A stretch of 64,000 bases of DNA from Tubiluchus corallicola (taxonomy: Eukaryota; Priapulida; Priapulimorpha; Priapulimorphida; Tubiluchidae), in contig JAQGDQ010000521.1 of assembly GCA_030141605.1 (NCBI GenBank), forward strand, positions 91,870 to 155,869, in the 5' to 3' direction. The first letter of the stretch is position 1; the number at the start of each line of letters is the position of its first letter. Under the pieces are notes generated by a model. That model was not told the origin of the DNA and did no database searches. It worked only from the letters and a program-made list of their open reading frames with translations. The position numbers were made by a program, and so were the translations under genes. Positions 47,165-59,461 of the stretch are shown here, piece by piece.

Positions 47165-48472
47165 GTTTGCGACCTTAGTTCAGTGGTTTTACTGTTTTAG
47201 TTTTTAATAAAGAACACTAGACAGGCGAATACACATCTTGAAATCTGCCTCTCCCAATACACATTCCTTCACCGTATAAAATGAGCTAGATCAAATGAAC
47301 TCTCAAGCATTCAACATTTCGGAAGAGATGGGACTACCACTGCTTTCGTTGGAGAATGCGGTGGTGACTCTTAACATGTAATTGGAAAATAATTTCAAAG
47401 TGCACAGTAGTTAATAATGCAGTATAATCAGTGTTAACCACTGTGCTTACAAAGGTGTTTTTCAAAGGTGCTTATCCAGATGACAGTAAACCAAACCACT
47501 GTACACAGTTAGCTGTGACCGGGATGCACATTTCATGAGCAATTGACATACATTAGTAGAGAGAAGTATGCTAGACAATTTTTTATGTCTACAGTTTGTT
47601 AATTTGCAATATATTTCAAATTCAGTCATATTGAAGGGAAGAGTTAGTTCAATTTTATTTCAAGTGTGACAAGTATAAGAAATGTTACGAAGAAAATTAC
47701 AGTACATGGTTGACCTACAGAATGCTGCTGCCAGACAGACAGATGCTTTCTGTGCAAAGATACAGCACATAGATTTCCACAGTAATTGACCGCCTATGCA
47801 TATGTTAACAATGTGCTTTGTTTGAATGTGAATAAAAAGGGCAGATATTGTTTTAATATTATAATTGTGCACAATGTAAGTATTTCACATAGAAATTAGG
47901 CAATGTTGACTTTCTGTTGTAATAACAGCGCAGTCAAGTTTTTCTCAAAAAATACTAAGCAAAAATTTCTTGTAATAAAGATTATGATTTATTACATCAG
48001 TCCCTGGTTTAACGCAGTGAACTACTCTTAACACAGATTAGGCTGTAACAGCTATCAAAGCAAGTAATTAATGTCCCGGGACTTTTAACATGATAAGACA
48101 TACTTGCTACAAATACCCAAACAATGGCCTAAATAAATTAGTGTCTCACACAGTAATGCCAGATGACAACATAACATTATCTTCCCTGTAGAAAATGTCA
48201 AGTTTAATCATGATGGTGTAAGTCACATCGAGGGTTTTCAACAATTGATGAGTTATTATACCAGCCAAACAACAAGTTAGAACAAATTGTTAATTATCAA
48301 TTACTTGACATCAAAGCATCTTTGGAAGTTTGAACAACTGGTGTTATGAATATCTATTTCTAGGAAAGGGATATAGCAATTCGCTATGAAAAACAATCAA
48401 TGTTTGCTAATGAAAAGAAAATGGCAATAGATTTATAACAATTATAACGATTCCCTAAGGATTATTCCTGGC

Positions 48473-48643
48473 CTATTTTCCTTGTTCCTTCAGCCACTTG
48501 GCCAGCTCATAGGGCTTCAGGGACTGATCAATACCAGGCTTGGGCATGTCTCTGAATGGACTCGTAGTGTAGCCGTTGAAATATAGGAACACACGTTTGC
48601 TAGCTTCAAAACCCATAAACATAAATCCAGCATAGGGTGCCAC
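48473..48643 (-). CDS. SLC25A43: SLC25A43-like exon 4: helix 6 and C-terminus
   Basis: VAPYAGFMFMGFEASKRVFL, then the subfamily tail, with TAG at 48473-48475. Confidence 0.92.
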   Translation of the reverse strand: MAPYAGFMFMGFEASKRVFLYFNGYTTSPFRDMPKPGIDQSLKPYELAKWLKEQGK

Positions 48644-51600
48644 CTGTAGAAAAGGTAAAATAAAATTACGTTACAAAAAAAATCAATGTAAACTAAACAC
48701 TTGACACACAACTGATATACAAATGCAGTTATATCTGAGCTCAGATTAAAATACATAAATATTTACAATAATAAGCATTATGTGAGAAAAAAGCATTTTA
48801 CCTTGGCCAGGTTAGCTGTTGTTCCTCTCCAAAGTCCAATGATTCCGTTCTTCTTAACAGTTTGAATAAACGCATCAGTCATTCCGGTGAATTCCACATC
48901 AACTCCACCACCTCCAGCAATAGCTTTACTCTGGGCCTATATAGACGAACACAGAAATATATTAAAACATCAATATAAAATACAGATTAATAAAAATGAT
49001 AACGATTATTAAACCAGTAAAAACTAATCGATGACCGAAGTACAGTTAGTTATCCGAACATTTCCATAGGCAATGCACTACAACTGCAACTGAAGTAAAT
49101 TATGTGTTGTGATTATTATTGCAAAGTGTACACGTAGTTGATTTCCATCATGTTGATATCAAGTTTTAGCACAATGACTCTCTGATCATACTGCTTACAA
49201 TTTTTAACTGTGCAATTTGTTTGCCATCACTAATTTTGACAAAAGTTGAACAGTCAGTCAACAGTAAAAGCAATCAGCATATATAAAACTGCATTTTAAT
49301 AACTAACAAACATCCTAAGAATAAAATGAAATTAACTAATGACAATTTGCTCTTCGTAAATATCTGTTAAAGGTACTAACTAAAACTTATAAGTGACAAT
49401 AATTGTATTACAATAATAACAGGCACTATACATGGTTGAACTTGTAAATAAATTAAAAAAAAATTTTATTCTAGTCTTGTATAAAGTCGCTTATTATCAT
49501 TAGAAAAGCAAGTCACATTTATTGAGACGTCTTTGCGAAATGACTGAAAATTTTCCTTTATTAACCAACATGAGTTGCTAATCAAAATGCATACAGTCAA
49601 ACCTTGTCATAACACCCCATCCCCTTTATAATGCTAACCTCGCTGAACGCCCAGACTTTTGACAAAACAAAATGTCTATAGTTGCATAGACATGTATTAA
49701 AACGCCTTGGTATAATGCCAAACTTGCTTGACGTCAACTTTTTCAGCAATCCCAAATTATGCAGTATAAAGAGGCGTGACTATTCTTGTCATTTTTGTAG
49801 AATGAGCAAATTATACAGCTTACTTGTAGCTTCTTTCTGATGGTGTCGAATGGGAAAGAAAATGTTTGCGCAAATGAAGCACCAAGACATCCATTAATGA
49901 AGTTCTCCATTGGTGTCATTTCAGATTTTGGCTTGCCCCAGGCACGATCCAAAACCTCATAGGCCATAAACGTACCTCCAGCAAATGGGATTACACCTGT
50001 AATAAATTCAAAACATTATGACGTATTATATGTACAGTGAACAAACCAGTTTGCCATTTTCTAAGAAAATTTTTTTCACAGAAAGACTATTTTCCAGAAA
50101 AAAACTTCCCAGGAAATTTTTTCCAAAAATGCTTGTTTAACAGAAAAAACATTGCCTCAAAAGTTTTTTAACAGAAAAATCACGGTTACACTTCTAATTA
50201 CTAAATCAGCTATTTTAGAAGGATAAAGCCTTCGATTTCACACTTTCTGTTTACTTCTCTCTCTTTACTTTGATAATGATTCAAATAATCATTAAGAAGA
50301 GATATTCTAAAAATATGGACATAAATAGCATTTGAAAAGCTGTTATTACACCAAGACAAACAGCTGTGCATACATTATAGCTTGTTTGAACTGTTAGCAG
50401 ATTACTCCAAGCAACCTGTTGATAATGTGTGATGGAGCTAAGTTTGTACTCAAAGCTAAAATTGCCAGAAGAATAGAAATCACTAATTTTAATTTAACAA
50501 CACAGTGTGAGTAAAATAATATGTAACTGCAAGGATAGCAACCAAATTAAAATGTTTACATGTAAAAGTTTTTTTAGACTCAGAAAATCCTGTTGTAACT
50601 AAAAGGCTATTTTCTACAATTGAAAATTTAATATTAATATAGCTGCTAAGTTTTGAGATGTGGCAATACCCAGCCCCACGGACATGTGAAACAAAATTCT
50701 TATGCTATTTTGCATAATTCCACGACTGTTCTACAAGTGCATTATACATAGACCAAACTGTCTAAGCTCAGAGGCAAGATTATTTGGCAATCAATTCTAA
50801 CGATAGGATACAAGACTGTTTGCTGATCCAGTATCATCAGCACTCAGCAGCCATTTGACTCCGTATATAAGACCGTATCAAATTTCAACTTAAAAGCCAA
50901 GGTCAAGCATAAGACAAAAACTTCCCACTAGAATTACTCAAGTTTAGTTGCTGCAATGCAATCCTGGAAATGCAACTATTGCAAACTCATGGACCAACAT
51001 ACGGAGATCTTCATTTTTATGAAAATAGTGGGTAAGGGTGTACAATGAATGCCGGAGTTTGAAGATTCGAATCAAATTTGATTCAAATGAATTTTTTGGT
51101 TTGAATTCGATTCGAACCTACAATTATAGATTCGAATAATTCAGCACTTCAACCACATACGTTCTTTATCATTAAAACACGTGGAACATCTTACAACTAG
51201 CACAATTTAGCTCTCATTTCTGTTCACAATTTTTAAACAAATTATTAGTGGTTTTACTGCGGAACAATATGCATGATTTTTACAAAACCAGTTTTTACAG
51301 TTGGTTCGAAAACTTTTCAATCTCCATTCGAATTCGAAAGTCACAAATTTGATTCAAATTCGCTTCTGGTAGAGAATGCTCACCCCTAATAGTGGGTTAG
51401 TCAGATTTACATTGAGTGCAGATTGGTAACATTACAATGTATCATACTTTCACTTGATTGAGGTGAAAGGGAAATACACACACACTGTAACAGTCTTACA
51501 GTGCAAGATTAAAATGTAATTTTGCAAAATATCAGCAACAGTTCATACCAATAATCGAGGTGGACATCCCCTTATAGAAAGCCAAAATTCCTTCTTCTTT

Positions 51601-52068
51601 GAAGATAACACGAAACGCGTCGAGGATACCCTTATACTTTGCTTTGTCAGGATGCGCATGTTGTGCCGTCAACCTCGTCTTCACCATGTCTGTCGGGTAC
51701 GTGCAACAAGTTGCAACAATACCACCTCCTGATCCTGCTATCATAGCATTCAGGGCGCTCAATCTACCATTTTCATCAACCAACCACAATTTAAATTGGT
51801 TAAAAGCAGCAAACTGCAATGCTGAGTAAGGAAAGAGCCTGATACATGCAATTCCATTTCCCTTCCAAAACGCTCTGATGCCTTCGTTGCCGTATACATT
51901 AGAAAAGGTCTTCAAAAATCCTGCTTTCGTGTCCTTCGTTCCCACTTGCGCAAGAATTTTAACGACGTCAAGTGGTGAAGTAATTGTTCGGCTAGTTACT
52001 CCAGCAATACCTCCGGAAACAAAATTCTGCGCAAAGGTCATACGATCATCTTTCTGTCCTTTACCCAT
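48473..52068 (-). CDS. SLC25A43: Mitochondrial carrier, SLC25A43-like
   Basis: A complete four-exon gene of 999 coding bases (332 residues; human SLC25A43 is 341). Exons: 52068-51549, 49996-49824, 48936-48802 and 48643-48473, with phases closing and an in-frame TAG four codons before the ATG. SLC25 proteins are six-helix inner-membrane transporters built from three repeats. The three Px[DE]xx[KR] motifs are PLDVVK (32-37), PTDMVK (125-130) and PFDTIR (222-227). Features shared with SLC25A43 are LAQVG after the first motif, the WKGN.IACIRLFP segment, and the C-terminal tail PGIDQSLKPYEL. The transported substrate is not established for this subfamily. Confidence 0.9.
48802..48936 (-). CDS. SLC25A43: SLC25A43-like exon 3: matrix loop of repeat 3
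   Basis: 45 codons, AQSKAIAGGGGVDVEFTGM through GLWRGTTANLAK. Matches the FSGAVDCFRQIVKAQG-type segment of vertebrate SLC25A43. Confidence 0.9.
48937..49823 (-). other. SLC25A43-like intron 2
   Basis: 887-bp AT-rich intron carrying the miniature element at 49594-49782. The first and last introns are 49997-51548 (with the hAT element) and 48644-48801. Confidence 0.8.
49594..49782. mobile_element. Miniature inverted-repeat element, pogo/Tigger-like family B, copy 2
   Basis: Left end CAGTCAAACCTTGTCATAAC, right end AGTATAAAGAGGCGTGACTA. It shares TATAATGCTAACCTCGCTGA and TTGACAAAACA-type interior segments with 24914-25088. It lies in intron 2 of the carrier gene, about 40 bases from exon 2. 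Confidence 0.65.
49824..49996 (-). CDS. SLC25A43: SLC25A43-like exon 2: helix 4-5 and third carrier motif
   Basis: It opens GVIPFAGGTFMAYEVLDRAW and ends FPFDTIRKKLQ before donor GTAAGC, phase 0. Confidence 0.92.
49997..51548 (-). other. SLC25A43-like intron 1
   Basis: 1.55 kb, A-rich on the plus strand. It contains the hAT-type element at 51033-51388 and no recognised coding sequence. Confidence 0.8.
51033..51388. mobile_element. hAT-type miniature element with perfect 8-bp target duplication
   Basis: The element starts TAAGGGTGTACAATGAATGC and ends AGAATGCTCACCCCTA. Its imperfect inverted repeats include GATTCGAATCAAATTTG-type palindromic segments near both ends. It is flanked by identical 8-mers ATAGTGGG at 51025-51032 and 51389-51396, the hAT hallmark. 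At 356 bp it has no transposase. Confidence 0.85.
51549..52068 (-). CDS. SLC25A43: SLC25A43-like exon 1: repeats 1 and 2
   Basis: 173 codons plus one base. It carries the first two carrier motifs and ends FYKGMSTSIIG before donor GTATGA. Confidence 0.92.
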
Positions 52069-54453
52069 AGCTGTCTAGAAAATGGAGATGTGCAGAAAGA
52101 AAATGCTTATTTCTAACTCTAAATTGCAAAAATGGCTCGTTTCCACCGGCCCCAATGGCGACGCAAAGGACGAAAATGTCAATTTACCGTCATAAATAAT
52201 CCGCGTTCTAACTCTCGGAAAATAGGCCACGCAAGTTTTAACGATGAACAGCAATTACTAAACTAAGTTTTGCAAATATTCGAAAAACGATATAAAAGCG
52301 ATGCCACCTTGTAGTTCAAGAGATTGTAAGTATAAAACAAATGAACTAAGTAAAATTTATCAAAAAATAGTCCGTCAGTGCGCATTAATACTAAATTGTT
52401 AGAAACCACGTGTTTTATGACAAGCAAAAAACACTATGTTGCAAAACAAAAATGACAATTTTGAACTTCATTTGATTTGCTTTGGCATTGCCTTATATGG
52501 GGCATACATTAGGGATAGATTTGAGTATCGAACATTCGAGTTCGAACGTTTGAATCAAATTCGATCAAAGGAGTTTTCTAGCTCGAATTCGAGTCCAACC
52601 TAAAATTATGAATACTCCAAGTCAATTTTTACGACAGGCACATAAAAACATTAAAGGAAGACTGGGCGATTGTTTAGACTCAATCTCATTTTATTTCTGT
52701 CCAAAATTTACATTTTCTGGCCTATAAAAGTTAACAATTGTTCCTTATATTTCAATAATTAGCTTAGAAAGTTAATTAGCAACAACCCAACACAGCTATT
52801 GCTTATGTCAGAAACTAACCACTGTATGTGCAATGGCAGCCAATCTTAGTAGATTCACTGAACCACACATAGCTTTGAAAGTTTCACAAAATTTGAGTAT
52901 CTGAGGTAATTATTATTTAATCTAAGCTTTGATTTAAAATAAGCTATTGTAGCTTTCAATATTTTAGAGCATAGTTTATTCTGAACTCGTGTTTACACAA
53001 TCATCTGGTTTTCCTTTAAAATTTTTTAGTTAAAAACAACACAACTTTACTAAAATTTTTGCTGTCATTATCAGTGGTAAATTTACAAACATACAACCAG
53101 TTTATATAGACAGAGACTATTATGCACCAATTAAGTAGTTAACAGAAGCCAAAAAGATAATGAATAAGCAGATCATGCAAAGAAATTTATATAGTAACTT
53201 AAGCACTAATTATGTATTTACAAAGACCAAATAGGTAATGACTAAACAAATCTGAAGAAAAGAAACTGATACAGTAACAAATAGCTAAGTGTTTGAAAAT
53301 AAAATTAAAGGAATTGAACTGCTTTGCACATTAAGAGAAGGCTTATTAGGGTACATAGATAAACTTTGTTTTACTAATAAGCTCCAACTATTTGTAGCTC
53401 TGGTCAAATTCTGAAATTATTAGAATCAGCTTTGTGGCCAAAGGCACAAATATCATCATTAATACTGGACTGAGGAGAATTTTTAATGTTTTGCCAGTTC
53501 TAGACGAAATACCCAGATGTTCACAAATTACTACTTTACTTTAACTTTACTTTAAAGTGTCTGGTTCTTTGCCATAGTGAGCTGCATTGCAAGTGCTGTG
53601 CTGAAGTCTATAAATAATACCAGCCTGTAAGAATATATAATTCTGAAGACTGTAATTCCAATTTTTCCACACTTCCCTCTTCTCAAGTTTGTTATCACAT
53701 TAAGATTATAATAATCCTTTGAGCTAATTGTGATTAATTATTTTCATAAAAAACAGTTATGTAGTAAGTCACAGTGAGCTTGGTTTACTGGTTGCGATCT
53801 GTCAATACAGCCCTTTGATAAATCGGCCATGTTATATCACAGCCAGTATATATGTCACTCAAAGTCATTATCATCGTCTTGGGTGCTTCCATCATGCAAC
53901 CTAGCACCACTCATAATTTGATGAAATGTTCCCCGATCTGCTTCCAGATGCCTAGGATTCACATTGTTTTAGTCAAGTGGAGTATTCAAGAAATCTTTCT
54001 ACAGAATATCCAAGCATGACACGTGGGCATAATATTAAATTGTTCAAGCATAGGGTCAATACTGAAAGGTATTGGCATCGTTTTTCACTAGCCAAAGTGA
54101 TACTGTGGAACTTGTTACCGAATCATTAGGGAGCGCAAATAATGTAAATTGTTTTAAACATCAAGTTGATACAGAACTCTGTGCGAGAAACCTCCTATTT
54201 CAATACCAATTTGGTATATTAGGAGGAGAGTAAACCATCAACGAATAACTGGACGAGGATGTTTTTTGGCTAGTTACTCAATGGATGAGAGATTGATGCA
54301 AGAGACAGAAATCAAGGTTTACTCACCACGAAGGTGAGTTGTGATTTTCACTACGTGATCAGCTGTCCTCCTTTTTTGTTTCCTCCCAGGTATTAGTGCT
54401 TGATGTAATAATGTAAGTGGCGAATCCTGTTGTAATCTAATAACATGTCTGCT
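52069..54453. other. Interval between carrier start and LTR element
   Basis: It should hold the carrier promoter (a short less AT-rich patch with CCAATGGCGACGC near 52151). At 52512-52620 TTCGAATC/GAATTCGAG-rich sequence resembles a decayed end of the hAT family at 51033. The rest is AT-rich with nothing recognised. Confidence 0.5.
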
Positions 54454-54573
54454 TGTAGTATCGTCACTGTTTAATGTCACATGACCATTACGTCATCTAG
54501 TTAGTAAAAGCATGTCAGCAGGCAACCAAGTGTTCAGAGTTTTATCTCATATCTACTTAGCTTAGATATTATA
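54454..54573 (+). repeat. 5' LTR of the gypsy element
   Basis: 120 bp starting TGTAGTATCGTCACTG and ending TTAGATATTATA. It differs from the 3' LTR by G/A in AGCA[G/A]GCAACC and by A/G in TCTC[A/G]TATC. Directly after it, ATTGGCGACGAGAAC (from 54574) is the likely primer-binding site. Confidence 0.92.
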
Positions 54574-55121
54574 ATTGGCGACGAGAACAAAACTGGACAA
54601 GCTAGAATGCCTATCTACATGAAGAACTAAAGCTTGTCGTGGCATTAGTCTGGATGTCTGAAACCACATTTTCACCGGACAATTTTGTGTACAAAGATTG
54701 ACTTTTTCGCTAGCAAATTTTCACCGTGAATCATGCACGCTGAACAGTGAGCTCGCAGTTGACTTCGACGTGACATTGGTGTTGCACATTGTTAAGCCTA
54801 GTGTTAGTACTGTACATGTAGTCTGTGCTGCTGCCTAGCGGTCACAATTTTTTCTCGATGATCAGGGTAATATGTTTTTAAATGCAATGGCAACGAATTT
54901 GACCCCGTTTCCCTATTTTGACATTGAAGGTGATAAGTGCTCGCAAGGACCATGATGGGGAAAATACATACAAAGGTTTGAGAATTATTTAACGGCAATG
55001 AACATTACAGATGACAACAGGAAGAAAGCGCTGTTACTTCATTTCGAGGGTGAAGTAGTACACAACGTTTTTCAGACTCCAGTGAACCCAGATGAAGCTG
55101 TGACATTCTCAGCTGCAAAAG

Positions 55122-55492
55122 TGTTGTGGAGATCGCTGGCATCTATTAGAATTACATACAACATTGTAGAATGTTCCGTTGGAATGATCGTCTTACCGTG
55201 TGGAATGTTCTGGAACATTACTTCTGGAAGCTTCTTGGACGTGCTATATAAGGCAAAGCAGGCCGCTGACACGGGAGCACACAGAGCACACGGACGCCAC
55301 CTACACATTCTCTTGTAGTACTTACATTTTCAGATACACTTAAACGTTTTCCAGATTTTCACGTTTACTGTAATCATTACGCGTTCCTTCATATTTTTGT
55401 GTTGTAGAATTCTCGCTTAATAAACTAGTTTAATTTGACGGCATGTTTCCTGGTTTTCTCTGCGAGCCTTCCGAGAGAAACAAAACACAATA
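55122..55492 (+). mobile_element. Solo LTR of a second element inserted in gag, with heat-shock elements
   Basis: 371 bp bounded by imperfect inverted ends (TGTTGTGG ... CACAATA) and an identical 5-bp flank AAAAG (55117-55121 and 55493-55497). It has a TATA box (TATATAA, 55245-55251) and AATAAA (55419-55424), as expected of an LTR. Upstream of TATA lie two perfect heat-shock-element triplets. Removing the insert conceptually rejoins gag on both sides in frame. Confidence 0.8.
55202..55235 (+). promoter_or_regulatory. Two perfect trimeric heat-shock elements
   Basis: Pentamers gGAAt-gTTCt-gGAAc (55202-55216) and cTTCt-gGAAg-cTTCt (55221-55235) end 9 bp before the TATA box at 55245. A further aGAAt-gTTCc pair with a nearby gGAAt lies at 55168-55177 and 55181-55185. 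The nGAAn alternation is the known HSF-binding consensus. Activity is inferred. Confidence 0.6.
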
Positions 55493-56221
55493 AAAAGAAA
55501 AACCTAAGACACATTTTGATCCGGTAAGAAACACTGATGCAGAAATTTTTCATTTTAGAAACAAAGCTCTGGTGAAACATTAGACAATTTTGCCGCACAT
55601 TTAAGAATGATGGCTAAACATTGTGGTTTCACTGATACGGACAAAGAAATAAAAGCGCAAATTGTGCAAGGCTGTACATCTAGCAGAGTGCTTCGTTGAG
55701 CGCTTCGTGAGTCGAATTTAACACTGAAAGACATTTTAGACTATGCCAGAGCTTTGGAATCATCAGAAAAACAAGTTAAGGACATGGAAACTGTGAATGT
55801 GAGTACAGTTAAAACTCATACTGGACAGAAACATAAGCGTAAATGCTAAACAGCACCGTAGCAAGAGACAATGCAGAAACTGTGGTGGTGGATTACCACA
55901 TGTTAATGGACCTGAATCGTGCCCAGCTGCAGGTCAAACGTTAGTGTAACTGCCAAAATCACTTTGCCAGATGCTGTCCTTCTGCACCAAGTTACAAAAA
56001 TAATTCTCGAAATAAAGTGCACTCAGTTGATGATTCTACTGCGTCACATAGTCGTCAGACAGCAGTTGGTAATAAAACTGTTTTATCGTCTGATAGCGAG
56101 TTAAACGATAGCGTGCCTAGATTACTAGTCACGGGAAATACAAGTATTTCAATTGATGTTTCAAAACCAAAGATTAATGTGGAGAAAATTCTGAGAGTAA
56201 TATGCTGACAGGTATCAAGGC

Positions 56222-57530
56222 ATGGGAAAGCTGAAGCTTAAAGGAGCATTACATGTTGATCCAACAGTAAAGCCAGTTGCTGTACCACACAGACGGGATC
56301 AGTTCCATTCACGTAAAAAGATAGCAAAAGAGTTACAGCATCTCAAAGATGAAGATATCATAGAAAAAGCAGAAGGCCCAACCCCATGGGTTTCACCAAT
56401 GATTGCAGTTCCTAAGAAAGAGAAGCCAGACACTCTTCGTATTTGTGTTGACATGTGGTAGCCAAATAAAGCCTTTCAATGAGAACGTCATATCACTCCA
56501 ACTATTGATGAAATCGTACGTGCTCTAAATGATCTACTCTAAAATAGACATGTCTTCTGGTTGCAATCAGATAGAGCTAGCTGAAGAGAGTCGGTATTTG
56601 GCAACATTTTCAACACACAAATGTTTACGACGTTTCAAAAGACTGAATTTTGGAACAAGTTCATCGGCAGAAATAAGCCATACGTGAAGTGCTAGCCGGT
56701 ATTCTTGGTGTTTTATAATGTGAGCCATGACATGTGTATCTATGGAAAAACACAAGAGGAACATGACACTGCTTTACGAGCTGTTCTTCAGCGCCTACGA
56801 AAAAAGAACGTCACGCTAAACGATAAGTGCGAATTTAGCAAACCAAGCATTCAGTTCTTTGGGTACACGTTTTCAAAAGATGGAGTGTCTCCAGATTCGA
56901 AGAAAGTGGAAGCTGTCCATGATGCATCTCCACCGAATAATGTAAGGGAAGTGAGAAGTCTGTTAGCCTTGGCAAATTATTGTGCGCATTTCATCCCTGA
57001 TTTCGCAACCATCACACAGCCTCTCTGTGATCTTACAAAGAAAGATGCTGAATATCTTGGAAAACCGAGCATCAACAGGCACTAGATACACTCAAGCAAA
57101 GGCTTACTAGTGATGGTGTCATGTCATGTTTTGATTCTTAGAAGAACACAGAAATCTTTGTTGATGCTAGTCCAGTAGGTTAGCTGCCGTACTTACTTAA
57201 TGATCTCAAGATGACCCTAACACCGTAGATATTGTTGCATATGCAAGCAGAGCCCTCACCGACACAGAAACTCGGTATTCTCAAACAGAAAAAGAAGGTC
57301 TTGCCATTGAATGGGCCTGTGAACATTTTCACATTTACATCTATGGAAGCAAATTCCGTTTAATTACAGACCACAAAGCCCTTGAGTACATATTCAAAAA
57401 CCCCAGATCAAGACCTCCTGCAAGAATGGAAAGGTGGGCTCTTAGGCTTCAGCCTTATAACCTTGAAGTTGTACACAAACCTGGAAACTACAATCCTGCT
57501 GACTACGAGTCGTCATCCATCTAAAGAGCC
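56222..57530 (+). pseudogene. Reverse transcriptase / RNase H remnant
   Basis: The RT N-terminal part is clear (56222-56458: PHRRDQFHSRKKIAKEL, WVSPMIAVPKKEK) but ends in TAG at 56459. The middle palm region is scrambled by stops and shifts. At the catalytic box the sequence reads NVSHDM, with His where the first Asp of the DD pair is expected (56726-56728). The RT connection (56730-57085: FFGYTFSKDGVSPDSKK, VREVRSLLALANYC) and RNase H (VDAS near 57160, ITDHKALEY near 57364) follow in different frames. Confidence 0.82.
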
Positions 57531-57549
57531 TTCTAAGAAATCAGACTCT

Positions 57550-58705
57550 CATGCAAGTAGAATTGCAGAGCAGTATATGAACTTTATTGCCCAACATGCT
57601 GTTCCTAAAGCCATGACTTTGACAGAGATTCAAGAATCATCCAAGATGGACACAACTTTGACAGCTGTGATGAATGCTGTTGTTAATGGAACATCGCACA
57701 ACATACCACAGAATGCTTGTACTTCTGATTTCAAGTCTTTTGAGAAAATCAAAGATCACCTTAAGAGGCTCTAGAATAATCGTCCCAAAAACTCCTCGGG
57801 AATGAGCTGTTTCTTTAGCACATGAAGGTCATTTAGGAGTGACCAAGACGAAACAACTGTTTGTGCAAGAAAACTTGGTTTTCTGGTATAGACAAGATGG
57901 TTGCTGAGATGATTGAACACTGTGCTGCCTGTCAATCTAATACAAACTCATCTCATCCTGAACCATTACAGATGTCAGAGTTACCAGCTAATGTTTGGTC
58001 AGAAATTAGTGCTGATTTTCATGGTCCTTTACCATCCAGTGTCTATCTTTTAGTTATCATCGATGAATATAGCCGTTTTCCAATTGTGGAAATTGTGAAA
58101 TCTGCATCTGTACACCCCATTATTCCTGTGAGACAAGACAGATAAGGGACCAACATTTCAAAGTGAGCAATTTTTTGAATTTTGCTAATCATTCTGGATT
58201 CATACATCGAAAAATCAGGCCCTATTGGTCCAAAGCCAATGCTGCAGCTGAGGGATTCATGAGGAACATAGAAAAACTACTCGGACATGCACACATTAAG
58301 AATCTGGCTTGGAAACAAGAACTATTTACTTTTCTGAGAAACTATCGAGCTGCTTCTCATTGCACAACAGGAGTTCCTCCAACCAAATTATATTTCAGCA
58401 GAGACATCAAGATTAAATTTTCCAGTATATCCTCTGCTCATCAACAGAACCCTGATGTTACTATAAAGGACCAAATCTCTAAGCAGAAGATGAAACTTTA
58501 TGCTCAACCTTCAAAATTGCAAGTAGGATCCAAAGTTCTTGTAAAACAGCGAAAGTACAACCAGTTAACATCTCTGCACTACAACAAACCATATGTAGTT
58601 GTAAAGATAAAGGGATCCATGGTTACTGCTACTAAAAATAGCCATACTACCACAAGAAATTCTTCATTCTTCAAGCCTCCCAAAATACACACATTCCAAA
58701 GCTGA
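57550..58705 (+). pseudogene. Integrase remnant
   Basis: The zinc HHCC region straddles a frame change (HEGHLGV near 57822, then HCAACQSN near 57918). The catalytic core begins SADFHGPLP (about 58010) and breaks near 58143. The C-terminal part of the core reads RPYWSKANAAAEGFMRN (from about 58217), through HCTTGVPPTKL. The last frame (58163-58705) is open to its stop. Confidence 0.82.
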
Positions 58706-59461
58706 CTTCTCAAGAAGAAGATGATGATGAGTATTTTGACAACAAGCTTAATCCGCTTTACAACTGTAGACACTACCCTCAGCGAAATCGATGTACACCA
58801 GCATATTTGCAGAAATTTGTTCATTGAAATTTTAATTTGTACATTACATTGATTACTAAAGTTATAGTGTATGTATTTACAATTACTTACCATTAGTTAA
58901 ATTTAGAATGCATTGTCCAGTTTGAACATTGCCAGCATTGACCAGATGTTAAGTATCATTTTGAGATTATTTCTAATTCTTAGTGTTTTGGAAGATGAAA
59001 ACATTAAGCTGAAAACACGGTGCATTTATATTAGTTTGAACTATTTTGCATATTTGTATGTTAAGCTGTCTTTGGTGAGCATTAAAAAAACATTATAAAT
59101 TCCTCTTCATAATCTTAAAGATAGAAATGGCATTTGTAATAGCATTATACGTTTTAGGCATTTTTACAATGTTTTCCAGTTAACAAGTTTGTATTGTAAG
59201 CTTGACGTTTTAGTCTTCATTGTTACTTGACGTTTAAAATTGATAAGTTATTCTTGTCTCTTTAGCACTTTTGGTTAATACATAGCATGTAGCTAATTAT
59301 CTTCCAGAAAGTATATATTTCAGTAAATGCTTGTTTGAAGAGTGAAGCAGTTCAGATTGTTTACAAATTCCTTATGAAGCAGTGTGCATTTTGAATCTGT
59401 GTAAGATGAACAGTTCCTTTAATATAGTGATGGAAAGTTTTCATCTAAGGTAGAAACAAAA

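Larger units (their letters stand above)
46064..48472. other. Interval between carrier 3' end and TRIM-NHL start
   Basis: It contains the TRIM-NHL promoter region at its left end, an 81-bp tandem duplication (47003-47164) and probably the carrier's 3' UTR. A minus-strand AATAAA (plus TTTATT at 47988-47993) lies about 480 bases after the carrier stop. No gene recognised. Confidence 0.6.
54988..56206 (+). pseudogene. gag remnant of the gypsy element
   Basis: The gag frame opens near MNITDDNRKKALLLHF (54998) and is interrupted after 55121 by a solo LTR. It resumes at about 55498 with HFDPVRNTDAEIFHFR, then shifts frame near 55558 and meets a TGA at about 55699. The zinc-knuckle region (about 55868-55930) follows in yet another frame. 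At least four disabling lesions are visible. Confidence 0.8.
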
